The notes beneath the pieces are model-generated. The model saw nothing but the letters and a program-made list of their open reading frames with translations. It was not told where the DNA came from and did not search any database. Below are positions 31,788 to 43,168 of a stretch of DNA of 64,000 bases, piece after piece. How positions within the stretch are numbered: position 1 is the stretch's first letter; each line of letters begins with the position of its first letter. This DNA comes from Semisulcospira habei (Eukaryota; Mollusca; Gastropoda; Semisulcospiridae). The stretch covers positions 13,838,343 through 13,902,342 of the forward strand of contig BTPG01000004.1 of assembly GCA_036245525.1 (NCBI GenBank), in the 5' to 3' direction. Both the position numbers and the translations under genes were made by a program.

Positions 31788-32074
31788 GGCAGTTGTGAGG
31801 AGACTGTCCTGGCTCGGCTCCACATCGGCCACACGTATGTTACGCACTCTTATTTATTTAAACAGGAGGAGCGTCCATGGTGTTATGCCTGCGACGAGCA
31901 GTACTCTGTTCAACACTTTTTGTTGTCTTGTGCTGATCTAATCGACACAAGGTATAAACATTTCACAGCAGACTCCTTGAAGGTTTTGTTCCAGGATGTG
32001 CCCCCGGACAAGATCTTCAGTTTTCTGAGGGAGTGCCATAAACACAACAGGGAACATCTAAGCCCTGTCCTTAA
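31788..32074 (+). pseudogene. LINE family B 3' coding fragment
   Basis: Encodes a cysteine-containing C-terminal segment of an RNase H-type LINE (motifs ARLHIGHTY, LFKQEERPWCYACDEQYSVQH, DLIDTRYKHFTADSLKVLF) across frame breaks. It is nearly the same as 39205-39460. Truncated upstream and joined directly to the PiggyBac derivative downstream. Confidence 0.8.
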
Positions 32075-32077
32075 ATG

Positions 32078-32923
32078 CACGTGTTTACAAACATGGCGAC
32101 ATACGTTTCATCGAGAGACAGTGACCCAGAATTTACAGCTTTTTCGGAGTAAATTGGCAACAATCCAGTTTCCGAGTCGGAGGGAAGTGACATAAGTGTG
32201 TCTAGTGTGCATACTAGCGATCTGTCAGACTGGGATGACGAAGATACCAGAGTATTTCTGCAGTGTTTACCGAGGCGACGACTGCAAGATGGCGGCGGCG
32301 ATGCTATCTGGCATCAGCGGCCAATTTCAGATCATGTTTTGCAGTCTTTCACGCGAAATGTGGGCCCAACAACTCCACTTGAGTTGGAAGCGACAGCACT
32401 TGATTATTTGTATCAGTATTTCCCTGCAGAAATGTTCGAAACTTTCGCCCAACAGACGAACTTGGCGATCAATTTGTAGCAACGTCCGCCGACGAGATAC
32501 GTGAACTTCGATTACCTGAAGGATTATCAGTTGATTGCCTGATCATCGTGATCACTAATGTAAAATTATCTCACTCCACGATCACACACATTCATATTTT
32601 CACACACTGACACATTTTTCAGTTTAATGTCTTTTGTTTGTCCTTTACAGATTTATATCAAAATAGTAATCAAGGTGCATTTTCTTCAGTTAATTTACCT
32701 GTAATTAATTACAGAAAATATTATAAACAGGTACCAAATTATACTCCACCACAACATGAAGTACTATCCATCCTTATGTGAGCTAAGAAAATAAAAACAG
32801 ACTTAAAAACTGTCTATTCAATTAATTCAAAAAAGTTATAAACGCTTTGGTGAAGTAGCCCATTTTCTTACTATCTTCTAGGTACAGCAGAATAGACAAT
32901 GTATGTTCTTATAGGTGATTAAG
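32078..32923 (+). mobile_element. PiggyBac-like derivative, copy A (5' end missing)
   Basis: The right end TTATAGGTGATTAAG abuts TTAA (32924-32927), the PiggyBac target. The inverted form of this end lies at the 5' boundary of copy B (46930). The internal part starts ATGGCGACATACGT at 32093 and encodes a transposase N-terminus. It shows SSVHTSDLSDWDD, then TTPLELEATALDYLYQYFPA and EMFETFAQQTNL, the region preceding the DDD catalytic core in PiggyBac proteins. The core is absent. A stop codon after about 19 codons and a stop after the QTNL motif leave it non-functional. Confidence 0.75.
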
Positions 32924-32927
32924 TTAA

Positions 32928-33046
32928 CAAACCAACAACCCCCCCCCCCCCTTGTTTGATTTTTGGCCCCTGGAAGCAAGGTTTATTGGCCAGTTGAACT
33001 ATAATCTTACTATATTTACATCTTGTCTTAAGACCTTGCTTTTAAG
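32928..33046. repeat. LINE family B 3' UTR fragment with poly(C)
   Basis: After a C-run at about 32939-32952, sequence near 33013-33046 resembles 39580-39615 of LINE family B. It resumes at 33500 beyond an inserted element. Confidence 0.5.
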
Positions 33047-33503
33047 GCCCCGCTACACGAGCTCGGTTTTGAGGCCGATTCCCGATCAGTTTTCGAATCG
33101 GTAGGTGATCGGACCGGACTAAAAAACGTGTGTACTGCCACACAAGTCCCGACTTGTTTAGCCGACCGGTTTGAATCGAAGATCAAAGTCGTATCTGTTC
33201 TGCAAAATGACTGCTAGTTTTGACAGTGATGATGATGTGATTGCATTATCAGCAGTTTTGCATCATATTCGGGAAGAGGCGTGCGAAACATCAGCGGCAA
33301 CGGTGGTGGTACTAATCACAACAGGCGTGTTTGGCCATTTGCAAACCGTGCTGAAATGACATGCTTTGCGAGACGCGCTCTGATTGGTTGAAGCTTACAA
33401 CCGGGGCCGAATCGGAACGGGAAAATAGAGCAGGTTGTAGACACCCGTTTCCCAGCCGATTGGGACCGGATCGGATAATTGACGTCATCCGATCGCAATC
33501 GGA
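33047..33503. mobile_element. Possible Harbinger-like non-autonomous element inserted in LINE 3' UTR
   Basis: About 457 bp interrupting otherwise LINE-B-like 3' sequence. Ends are CG-rich with GATCGG/CCGATC-type inverted sub-repeats (GGCCCCGCTACACG... and ...CGATCGCAATCGGATCGGAATC). A short frame at 33207 (MTASFDSDDDVIALSAVLHH) resembles the N-terminus of proteins carried by PIF/Harbinger elements. Target duplication unresolved, so classification is tentative. Confidence 0.4.
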
Positions 33504-33592
33504 TCGGAATCTGGCTGACCAGATTTTTTACCCATCCCGCCATGAGATGGCCTTAGTCGCCTGCTCGGCGTTAAACCCAAATAACTAACTAA
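33504..33592 (+). mobile_element. LINE family B 3' terminus
   Basis: Matches 39612-39697: CTGGCTGACCAGATTTTTTACCC, then the GAGATGGCCTTAG segment, GGCGTTAAAC and a TAAC tail. Confidence 0.8.
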
Positions 33593-34978
33593 CCCTTGAG
33601 AGGCGCTTGCAGCTGTGCGTTGATCGCATCCAGCGGTGGGTGTCTCTCAATGGATTCAAGTTTTCGCCCTCCAAGACAGTTTGTGTGCATTTTACTCACC
33701 AGACGAGATTTTTTTTCCAGAACCTAGCCTGAGCATTGCTGGAGTGCCAATTAAGGTGGCCGGGGAGGCGAAGTTTCTGGGGGTCATCTTTGACAAAAGA
33801 CTTACCTTCCGCAACCATATTAATTACCTCATAACCTCTTGTCAGAAGGCTCTCGACGTTCTTCGTGTCGTTGATCGTACTGACTGGGGTGCGGACCGTA
33901 CTGTCTTACTTCAACCGTACCGAGCCCTTGTTCGGTCCAAACTGGATTACAGATCCGTGGTGTATGGCTCAGCTTCCAAGTCTGTGATACAGCGTCTGAA
34001 CACAATTTACCATCAGGGTCTGCGGATGTCTTGGGCCTTCTGGACGTCTCCAGTTCCTAGTCTGTATGCCGAGGGAGGGGAGCCTTCTCTCAAGCTCCGC
34101 CGCATGCTCAGCTACGTTCTGAAACTAAAGGCCCATCCAGACAATCCTGCCTGTGATTGTGTTTTTAAACCATCATTTGCAGAGATTTACGATACCCATC
34201 TGGGAGCTGTCCGTCCACTTTCTTTCCATGTCCGACCTCATCTGCAGGCGGCCGGATTGGACCTGGACAGAGTTTCGGAATCCCTGCAACACATCACTCC
34301 ACCCTGGCTCTTACCAGTTCCTGACATCTTGCTGGACTTGACTGCCCACAAGAAAGACTCTACTACACCAGCCATATACCAACAGAGCCTCAACGAACTG
34401 CTTTCAATTTTTCCTGACTATTGTCGTATCTATACGGATGGGTCAAAGTCTGATGATGGGAGAGTTGCTGCGGCCGCAGTGTCCTCTTGCCATCCTAGAC
34501 GCCCATTTAAGCATCGCCTCCCAGACCACTCATCTGTATTTAGTGCTGAACTGCAGGCGGTTCTACTGGCACTCAGGCATGCTTATCGATCTAGAGAAAG
34601 GAACTTCCTGATTCTGTCTGACTCTCTTTCTGCCGTGCAGGCCCTTCAAGGCATGGGAAATGACCACCCACTGCTGGTGCAGATCAGAGAGCTCCATGCG
34701 GACTTGATGAAGGAATATTATAACATCATTTTTATTTGGGTCCCAGGGCATGTGGGCATCGAAGGAAACTGGATCGCAGATTCTGCTGCCAACGATGCCC
34801 GCAACGACCCTGTCCCTGACACACAGACTGTTTATAGTGATTTCAGACATGTGGTCATTTAACATTAAATCTTTCAAATCCTTGACCACTCTCAACCAGC
34901 TATATGATGCAAAACTTTATATCATAAATATCACACGCTGTATACTCATTTTACCAGCTTTGTGCTTGAGATGGAAAC
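33593..34978 (+). pseudogene. LINE family B: reverse transcriptase thumb plus RNase H (5'-truncated, split)
   Basis: Begins directly after the TAAC tail of another copy, inside the reverse transcriptase (LERRLQLCVDRIQRWVSLNG), and continues through FLGVIFDKRLTFRNHI. An RNase H domain with IYTDGSK, AELQAVLLAL, LSDSLSAVQAL and WVPGHVGIEGNWIADSAA follows. A stop occurs at about 34860. It is then interrupted at 34979 by LINE family A copy 2 and resumes at 39011. An RNase H after the RT is typical of I-type non-LTR elements; assignment to that group is inference. Confidence 0.88.
34967..34978. repeat. Target duplication of LINE copy 2 (TGAGATGGAAAC)
   Basis: The same 12 bases occur at 38999-39010, defining the insertion precisely. 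Confidence 0.93.
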
Positions 34979-35015
34979 TCTTGGCTTGACTTCGCGAATG
35001 AAGATTCTATAGGGC

Positions 35016-38000
35016 TTACCCACGTCGTCTGCAGGCATTTTCGTGGCTGCGGAGGCCAATCCGGGACAGGCAGGTTCGACCGCAGTGGCTGCAGGGGAAG
35101 GTCTGGTCAGGGTTTTGAGTTACGACAGCTGTTTTTTCTTCTGAGCCACTTGTCCTTAAGGTTAGCTCTGCGAGAGTCCTCAAAGGGGACGGCTGCCTTG
35201 TGAATGGTGGAGCGCCAGGTGTCACGGTCCACAGCAAGCGAAGACCACTGGCGGTGGTCGATTTGGCAGGCACTAAGTGACTTCTTGAGACCATCTTTGT
35301 ATCTCTTCTTTGGTGCCCCTCTGTCTCGGTGTCTAGTGGCGAGCTCGCCGAATAGAGTGATCTTGGGTAGGCGATGATCCTCCATCCTGGAGACGTGCCC
35401 TGCCCAGCGAAGCTGTGTCCGCAGCAGCAAAGCCTCGATGCTCACAGTTTCCGCCTCTTCAAAGACCTCGACGTTGGTGACAAAGTCACTCCAGTGAATG
35501 CTGAGGATGGTACGCAGGCAGCGCTGGTAAAAGCGTTCGAGGAGTCGTAGTTGGCTGCGGTAGAGGGCCCAGGACTCGGAATCGTACAGCAGGGTGGTGA
35601 GGACGACAGCTCTGTACACGCTGATCTTGGTGCCTTTTTTCAGCTGTTGATTGTGCCACACCCGCTTGAATAGTCGCCCGAAAGTACTGTTCGCTTTTGC
35701 CAGCCTGTTGTCCAGCTCCTTGTCCAGCTTGGCGTCTGATGTGATGATGCAGCCAAGGTAGGTAAACTGGTGTACAGACTTCAGTTCGGACTCGCCAATG
35801 GTGATGTGGGGAGGGCGATGCTCTTCCTTGGGTGCCGGCTGATGAAGGACCTCTGTCTTTTTCAAACTGACCTCAAGTCCAAAGAGCTGGGCGGCATCTG
35901 CGAAGCAGGACGTAATGCGCTGCAAGGCTCTGTGTGTGCAACGAGGGCAGCGTCATCAGCAAAGAGCATCTCACCAATCAGTTGGTCTAGGGTTTTCGTG
36001 TGGGCCTACAGTCGTCTGAGGTTGAACAGGCTGCCATCGAGACGATACCTGATGTACACTGCGTCGTCATCGTCGAGGTCCACTGTGGCCTGCTTCAACA
36101 TCATGCTGAAGAAGATGGTGAAGAGGGTCGGTGCCAGCACGCAGCCTTGCTTCACGCCGTTGCGAATGGGGAATGGCTCTGAGAGGTCACTGTTTAGTCT
36201 GACCTGGCCTTGCTGGTCCTCGTGGAGCTGGACGATCATGTTGAGGAACTTTGGGGGACAGCCTAGTCGCTCCAGGATCTGCCACATACCTTGCCTGCTC
36301 ACAGTGTCAAACGCTTTTGTTATGTCTACAAACGTTACGTACAGCCCTTTGTTCTGCTCGCGGCACTTCTCCTGAAGCTGTCTCAGAACAAAGACCATGT
36401 CGGTGGTACTCCTGTTGGCTCTGAAGCCACAGGCCCTCTGGGAGGTGGTCTTCAGCGATGGCAGGTACCAGCCGATTCAGGAGCAACCTTGCGAGAATTT
36501 TCCCGGCAATGGACAGCAGGGTAATTCCACGATAATTAGAGCAGGCAGACTTTTCTCCTTCGTTCTTGTACAGGGTGATGATGACTGCATCACGGAGATT
36601 CTTTGGTAGTGTTCCTTTTTCCCAGCAGCAGAGAAAGAGGTCGTGGAGCTTGTTGTGCAGTGCTGGGCCTCCATGTTTCCAGATCTCTGGCGGGATTCCG
36701 TCAATGCCTGCTGCTTTGCCACTCTTGCGCTGGTGGATGGCTGTGAGGGTCTCTTCGGCAGTGGGCGGTTCGTCCAATTCAACCTTTAGTGGAAGGTGTG
36801 GGATTTGGAGGATGACTGTTTCTTGAACAGTGCGCTCAGCGCCGAAGAGGTCCTGAAAGTATTCTGACCAGCGGTTCAAGATCGAGGTATTATCTGTGAG
36901 GAGTGCCTGTCCATCAGCGCTTCGCAGAGGACTTTGTACCAGGTGCCTAGGGCCATACACTGCTTTCAGTGCTTCATAGAAGCCCCTGTAGTCACCGTTG
37001 TCAGTGCAGAGCTGGGTCCTCTGTGCGAGTCTGGACCACCACTCGTTCTGGAGCTCTCTAAGCTTGAGCTGGAGACTGCTGCAGATGAGGCGGAAGGCAG
37101 ACTTCTTCACAGGGCAGTAAGGCTGGGCTAGGTGGGCATGGTAGGCGGCTCTTTTTTTTTTTTGCTAGAAGTTCCTGGATCTCTATGTCGTTTTCGTCAA
37201 ACCAGTCTTTGTTCCTCTTTCTAGCAAAGCCCAAGACTTCCACAGAAGATTTTACAATAGCAGTTTTCAATTGTTCCCAGAGTGTTTCAGGGGAGGAGTC
37301 TGCTGGATCAACTGTGTCTTTGAGCATGCGCTGTAAATCGGCCTGAAGGGCAGCTTTCTTGTCGTCACGCTGAAGGCTGGCAACATCAAGCTTTTTCTTG
37401 GGGGGGGGGGGGGTTTCTTGGGTTTCAGCTTGAGGCGGAGCCTGAGTTTGCAGCGAACAAGGCGGTGGTCAGTGTGGCACTCTGCGCTGGGCATCACTCT
37501 GGTCACTGTGGTCCCTCTGACGCACTAGGACGTAGTCGATCAGGTGCCAGTGCTTGGAGCGAGGATGCATCCAGGTGGTCTTTCGATTGTCCTTTTGCTG
37601 GAAAGTAGTGTTGGTGATGACAAGTTGCTGCTCTGCACAGAGCTCCAACAGTAGGCGACCATTGTCATTGCAGTTCCCAACGCCATGCTTGCCGAGGACT
37701 CCTTTCCAGGCTTCAGAGTCTTGGCCCACTCTGGCGTTGAAGTCGCCAAAGATGATGACTTTGTCGTCTGCAGGGGTGCTCTGCAGGAGGCTGCGCAGGT
37801 CAGAGTAGAACTTGTCTTTTTCTGCAGGCTCTGCCAGGAGGGTTGGGGAGTACACACTGAGAAGGGTGACGTATTGCTGGTGTCTCAGTGGGAGGCGCAT
37901 GGACATGATGCGGTCGGAGTGACCCGTTGGTAGGTTTTCCAACTTAGTCGCAATGGGGGTCTTCACCATGAAGCCCACGCCTGAGAGCCGTCTTTCTGAT

Positions 38001-38218
38001 GCAGGCCTGCATGACCAGTAAAGGGTGTAGCCAGCCAGTTCTTGGAGGCTGCCTTCCTCCGGGAGGCGTACTTCGCTGAGCGCGGCGATGACGATGTTTA
38101 ACCTCCGCAATTCATGGGCAATGAGGGCGGAGCGACGTTCAGGGCGTCCGCTGTCTGCTGTGTCGAGCATGGTTCGGATGTTCCAGCATGCTACGTTGAG
38201 TCCAGTCGTGGTCGTCAT
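35016..38218 (-). pseudogene. LINE family A ORF, broken copy
   Basis: Same domain order as copy 1: endonuclease from 38218, reverse transcriptase, C-terminal finger ending near 35016. The frame is disrupted several times. Breaks lie near 37500 (missing bases at the endonuclease end), at a G-run around 37400, at a poly(T) near 37150, near 36430 and near 35930 (small deletions). Segments between breaks remain highly similar to copy 1. Dead as a coding copy. Confidence 0.92.
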
Positions 38219-38917
38219 GAGAGTGGATCCATTGTTTTTTCTTGTTTTCTGACCGCATGAGAAGATGCCCGTTGACCGCGGCTAGCCAACTGGGGTTACG
38301 AGGGGATGAGCTTTGGTTATGCCACCTTTTCTAGGCCCCTCTCCGTGTGGAGCAAGCAGTGCTGTCCCTAGAGAAGGCTGCTTGGTCGTTCAGGGTGTGC
38401 CGAGTGACGTTGTCATCCCCAGGTCAACATCAGGCGACCAATATCCTGAACCGCCTGCATGCAGGTTTGAGACTGCGGCTTCCAGTGACATCTTTCACCT
38501 GCCGTTTTGCCCCTTGCCCATCGCTACAGGACTTGGAAAGTTCAGTGTCATAGTCCGTGGGCGTTTCCTAAAGCCTGCGCGGTGGAGCTTTTTGGTGGAG
38601 TGCAGTGTGCGCAGTACTGGCCCCACCCTTTAAACCCTTGGTTCGTTTGTCATGGCCTAGCAAGCTGGGACGGTGGCATCGAGGTCCTCGGGTCGTAGGT
38701 TTTATATCAGACTGTCCTTGTCTTAGTCTCTGGCTCAAAAGCCTTCCCCGGAGACACGGGGGCTTTGATGTCAGGGGTTTCCTCCCTTAGCCTTTCCGCG
38801 GCCAAGCTTGCAAGGCAGCAGGGGACTCGTGGGGGCCGGGGTCGTCTATGTTTCATGCAGATGTGAACATCTGCCCACTGCCCAGACGGTGACACTTACC
38901 AGAGGAGAAAAATCCAA

Positions 38918-38992
38918 CGCCGGAACCCGGTATCGAACCTTGCACCTTTGGCATTGGAGGCAGACGCCTTAACCACTGCGCCACTTCCCGCC
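38918..38992 (-). repeat. tRNA-like sequence at the 5' end of LINE copy 2
   Basis: 75 nt on the minus strand: GGCGGGAAGTGGCGCAGTGG (A box within) and GGTTCGATACC (B box). It lies within a few bases of the LINE's 5' boundary and inside its target duplications. The acceptor stem does not pair cleanly, so it is a tRNA-derived sequence, not a standard tRNA gene. It may act as an internal RNA polymerase III promoter or mark a SINE-LINE chimera. Confidence 0.7.
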
Positions 38993-39010
38993 TAGAGATG
39001 AGATGGAAAC

Positions 39011-39697
39011 AGTGATAGACAAAAAAAAAAAAAAACTACCCGCATCAGACATGCCACTGCACTGCCTTTTGATAGATCATGTTATTGCGTACATAGCCCG
39101 TGAGTGGCAGTCCGAGTGGAACAAAGAGGAAGCTAACAAGCTGCATGAAGCTCTTCCTAAGTAAAAAGTTGTCCGACGGCCTACCTTATCGCTGCAGCAG
39201 CCGCCTTGAGGAGACTGTCCTTGCTCGGCTCCACATCGGGCACACATGTTACGCACTCTTACTTACTAAAACAGGAGGAGCGTCTATGGTGTTATGCCTG
39301 TGACGAGCAGTACTCTGTTCAACACTTTTTGCTGTTTTGTTCTAATCTAATCGACACAAGGTATAATAAACATTTCACAGCAGACTCCTTGAAGGTTTTG
39401 TTCCGGGATGTACCCCCGGACAAGATCTTTAGTTTTTTTCTGAGAGAGTGTCATATTTTTAATAAGATTTGAGCGTTTATAGACTATGATGTTTCTATTA
39501 TTTTGACCTTTTCGAGAGTCTGTCGACGCTTTCTTTAATAACCTGTGCAACATTTTAGCCTGACATATTTGTAAGGTATATTTACATCATGTTTTAAGAC
39601 CTTTCTTTTAGTCTGGCTGACCAGATTTTTACCCTTCCCGCCGTGAGATGGCCTTAGTTGACTGCTTGGCGTTAAACTCAAATAACTAACTAACTAA
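39011..39697 (+). pseudogene. LINE family B, 3' part after the nested insertion
   Basis: Resumes the element interrupted at 34979. Starts with an A-run, then a coding remnant (DHVIAYIAREWQSEWNKEEA; ARLHIGHTCYA; cysteine motif WCYACDEQYSVQHFLLFC in shifted frames) and a 3' UTR from about 39470. It ends with GGCGTTAAACTC and a TAAC-repeat tail. Confidence 0.82.
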
Positions 39698-39915
39698 CTT
39701 TATAATAGAAGCATGCAGGCTGTTTCGCACGTAAAGCTACAGAAACACATGGAAAATATGAATGGGAAACGTTTTCCGATATGGCCTATGGGGCCCCAAG
39801 CTAAGGACTCCCATTGTTTGTTGTCAACTTTTAGTGCCCCCATTTAACCCCTTTAGCCCCATGGCCGCAGTTCTCAAAGGTTTAATCTCATGACTGTGCC
39901 ACTTGCGGGAGATGG

Positions 39916-40009
39916 ATTGACCATGATTATTCAAGGGTAGTGCCAAATTAGCTTGGCGCCCGAGGGCGCCAAGCTGATCTGGCACTACCTTTGAACTATC
40001 ATGGTCGAT
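39916..40009. repeat. Hairpin family copy 2
   Basis: Arms of about 45 nt: GACCATGATTATTCAAGGGTAG and onward pair with ...CTACCTTTGAACTATCATGGTC, with about six mismatches. The loop is tiny (CGAG). The outer arm CCATG/CATGG differs from copy 3 (GCGTG/CACGC) on both sides. Confidence 0.85.
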
Positions 40010-40245
40010 TTATTCCTGCTGTAATGCACCGGGGCTAAAATGGGTTAAGGTAGCCCCTGGCCTGCATTTTCACAATTACCAACTTTCATGTCATGTATGT
40101 AAGTGTATGCTGGTGGGTGAATGTTTAACTCTTTTGGCTGTCGGTAGCGTTTTTTATCACCATCATTCCAAGGAATCATGGTGACAAACAGTGCTACCAA
40201 CAGCCAAAGGGCTGATACTTTTTTTTTGTTGTTGATGTGCACCAG

Positions 40246-40554
40246 GTGGCGACAATTTGTGAGTTGCGTCAGCTGCTGGAAGAGAGCAAGCGGACCATGG
40301 AGGAAACGGAGAAGCGCATGGAGGCCGAAAACCAGAGTATCGGCGTCATGAAAGGTACCTGCAGCGCCTGTGGCCTTGCCAGTAAAAACAACTCTCAGCC
40401 CCAGGACTTGTGGCCTGTGGTGGCCCTAACGCCTCTCAGAATGGGTGCCAGGGACGTAGTCACGGTCGCTCGCCTCGCAGGCGGGCTGAATAAATCTAAA
40501 AACAAGAGCGCGGCTGCCAAGGAGGGAAAATATAATCTCAGGTCCAGACGCTAA
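40246..40554 (+). CDS. Possible 3'-terminal exon of a host gene
   Basis: A T-rich tract and CACCAG at 40240-40245 form a good splice acceptor. The frame then runs for 102 codons (VATICELRQLLEESKRTMEE..., a coiled coil). It continues with a CSACGLAS motif and a basic end KYNLRSRR, stop at 40552, with AATAAA overlapping the stop (40555-40560). Acceptor, coiled coil, basic C-terminus and immediate poly(A) signal together suggest a terminal exon. Upstream exons are not visible in the preceding repeat-rich DNA. Protein not identified. Confidence 0.45.
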   Translation: MATICELRQLLEESKRTMEETEKRMEAENQSIGVMKGTCSACGLASKNNSQPQDLWPVVALTPLRMGARDVVTVARLAGGLNKSKNKSAAAKEGKYNLRSRR

Positions 40555-40560
40555 AATAAA

Positions 40561-41780
40561 GCCAGTACGCAGAAGGGGTGTTCTTCCGTGCGCACAAGGT
40601 CCTCCTGCCAATGTCTGTCTGAGGTTGACTTTGGCAGGAGGACCACCTTTGCACTGGAAACCCTAGGGATAGCAGGGCCTCCTGCATGCGCTGCAGGATG
40701 TGGACAGCCCTCCAATCCCTACAGTCAAGCCTGATTAGTTTGGTGTCTGGAGACATGCACTGATGTAGCTCAAGGGTCCTGGTAGAGATGGCAGGCACGA
40801 GTTTATCAGACTTGAGCTGAATGTGTCACAGTCCATCCATTTCTCATGACTGGTTTTGTTTCCAACAGGTGCCCCGGCAGCCGGACAACCTTTTGCATAT
40901 TGAGTGCTTGTGTAAAGAGCCTCTTTGTTAATGTTATTGGAGAGGGGGCAGCGGAATTATTCGTGGACTTGGGGTTCCATAATATTGATATTAGTAAAAT
41001 TTGACCCAAAAATTACATTTTGGGATGTTTTTGCACAAGAGAAGATTGCTTGCAGCTTTAGACGTTTTACTGTTTAACCCAGTAAACCTTGACACTACAG
41101 CAGGTGGTGGTCAACCCATCGCCTGCAGCTGATACATAGTGGTTAGGTGAAGCCACAAGAATCTGGGAAAAGTGGTCTTAGGGTTGAATGGTTTAAAACA
41201 ATACAATTTTTGATATTGTTTATTGTGCATGTAACACTGGTACCTGTAATTTTCTCTTTTTTTACTTTATTTTTTCTAGTTTAATCAATAGCAGTGGTGA
41301 CGTAACATTTTTAATGGCAAGATACTAGATTTGAAAATTTGAATCCGCAACAAAAATATTTAAAACTTGTGCTTAGCAGGATTTATGGCTTTTCTACAAC
41401 AGAGTACTATTACAATAATGTCGATGAATGTGTCAAATTTGAATTTGAAAATGTGTATCTGGTCTTTGATGTCGTTTTATTCTGTTATGGATCATAAACC
41501 AGTGTGTTTTTTTTATTGTTGCTTACTGAAAGCAAAATATGTATTGCACATGCACCATAATCACTGGCATTTTTGTCACACGTAGGAATAAAGTTTGAAA
41601 CTAAAGAAAGATGTGTTCGGACATTTACATTCACACAGTCCACAGATACATGTAACAGAAAGGAGGTTGTGATTCCAGTGCAGGAATAAGAATATTAACC
41701 CATGACATCCTGAGGCTGATTTTGTAAAATTTGCTTATTGTCCTATGAAGGCTACATTACAGATGATATGGATCAACTGT
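40561..41780. other. Non-coding, unassigned
   Basis: No recognisable gene. An inverted copy of the hairpin-family flank (TGAAGGCTACATTACAG) occurs near 41746-41762. Confidence 0.4.
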
Positions 41781-41781
41781 T

Positions 41782-41912
41782 TTAGTTCAAGAGTGGTGCC
41801 AGAATAGGGTTAGAGGTTAAGGGTCGAATATTTTCCTTACCAAGAGTTTTGTGCCCCTTACCAGACCCGACCACCAGGGGCACAAAACTCTGGGCAGAAA
41901 AATATTTGATTC
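41782..41912. repeat. Hairpin family copy 4 (half) and adjacent palindrome
   Basis: TTTAGTTCAAGAGTGGTGCCAG matches one arm of the hairpin family without its partner. Immediately after, 41827-41912 forms a separate imperfect palindrome. CAAGAGTTTTGTGCCCC pairs with GGGGCACAAAACTCTGG, flanked by AATATTTTCC and AAAAATATT. Confidence 0.75.
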
Positions 41913-42519
41913 CCTTCGTGTGATCGTCTCAGATCAGCTCAGAATGCAGACCTAAAATGTGACTGCCGAGCGGATAAAATGCAAAGATATTCCAACCAAA
42001 GAAAGAAACACGCTTCCAGGAAGGACAAGTACGACGCAACAAGGCACTGCCCTCTGGCACACTCTGATCAGGTGCTTCCGTGCTAACTTTGAGCTCTCAC
42101 GGTCGATCCATTTCCCGCTAGCGTTGGTTCGGATTGAACGGGCGGTTAAAGTGGTAAGTAGGGTATTGAACTACAGCTGCCATCAGTCAAGTAGACATCC
42201 CTGTAGAAAAACGCCTTCGGGCCAACGACTTCGTGCGTGGGCCCACTGCGGCCGTCGTAGGCCCGATGACATTTTGCTTACCGGGAAGAAACCCCGCCGA
42301 GACTGAGTTTCTAAAGCCCGCACAGTCTTAATTACGACAACAGGAACCCCAGAAAGCAAAACGATCCTCGGCCTGAGGTCGACCGCAAACTGTGAGTCGG
42401 TATTTTAAGTTTTTAAAAAATGAGAATTCACAGCAGCTATAAGAAAAGTAATATTTATGAAATACTGGGTGTTGAGTTTAACTCATTCAACTCCAACACG
42501 CCACGGCAAGACATGGATC
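41913..42519. other. Unassigned, one 115-codon frame of no known family
   Basis: A plus-strand frame at 41959-42306 is arginine-rich with no recognised domain or gene signals. Probably not coding. Confidence 0.35.
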
Positions 42520-42607
42520 GAGCGTGATAGTTCAAGGGTTGTGCCAGAATAGCTTGGCGCCCATAGGCACCAATCTATTCTGGCACAACCCTTGAACTAT
42601 CACGCTC
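42520..42607. repeat. Hairpin family copy 3 (near-perfect)
   Basis: Arms of 42 nt with two mismatches around a 4-nt loop: GAGCGTGATAGTTCAAGGG... pairs with ...CCCTTGAACTATCACGCTC. Downstream flank GTAATACAGCCTTCAG matches that of copy 1. Confidence 0.92.
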
Positions 42608-43077
42608 AATCTGTTTCCAGAAGTGTAATACAGCCTTCAGGGGGCAACTTCAACATTTGCAGATTTCGTTCCTGGAGCAGAATGTGTCAAAGCACACGAT
42701 TTTTAATTAGCTCAGACCGCAAAACATTTGACAAAACTGGAACCATTTGGCGCCACAATGCCGTATGTTATGAAGAACATAAATGTAAATGTCAGTCAGA
42801 ATAAAACCGACTCTGAACATGTTGGTGACCGTTGCACAGCACACCATCAAGCAAACAAAATCCAGACCAAAAATTGGTTGTTACGTGTTGCACTATGAAC
42901 ACGTACAACAACTGAAGTCCAGTGATGGTTTTCTCTCGTGTTTATTTCAGTCTAAAGAGCATTGTCTGGGGTTGGGCAAGACCAACCACAGACTACAATT
43001 CGGTCGTTCTCTCACTATTTGCTCTCTCTCTACTTTCGTCCATCTCTCTCACTCTCCTCTCGTTGTGTTCCCTCTCC
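42608..43077. other. Non-coding
   Basis: No feature recognised before the CT microsatellite. Confidence 0.4.

Positions 43078-43078
<1 letters not shown>

Positions 43079-43163
<85 letters not shown>
43079..43163. repeat. (CT)n microsatellite
   Basis: About 85 bp of CT repeat. Overlapping Leu-Ser or Arg-Glu repeat frames are artefacts. Confidence 0.97.

Positions 43164-43168
<5 letters not shown>

Larger units (their letters stand above)
34979..38998 (-). mobile_element. LINE family A, copy 2 (4020 bp, apparently full length)
   Basis: Bounded by 12-bp duplications. The 3' end (34979) has the CCAAGA-type tail shared with copy 1. It extends about 750 bp further 5' than copy 1 and begins with a tRNA-like sequence. 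It interrupts LINE family B, so it is younger than that copy. Confidence 0.92.

Noticed and set aside
41959..42306. 115-codon plus-strand frame
   Set aside because: Arginine-rich, no domain, between hairpin repeats; probably chance.
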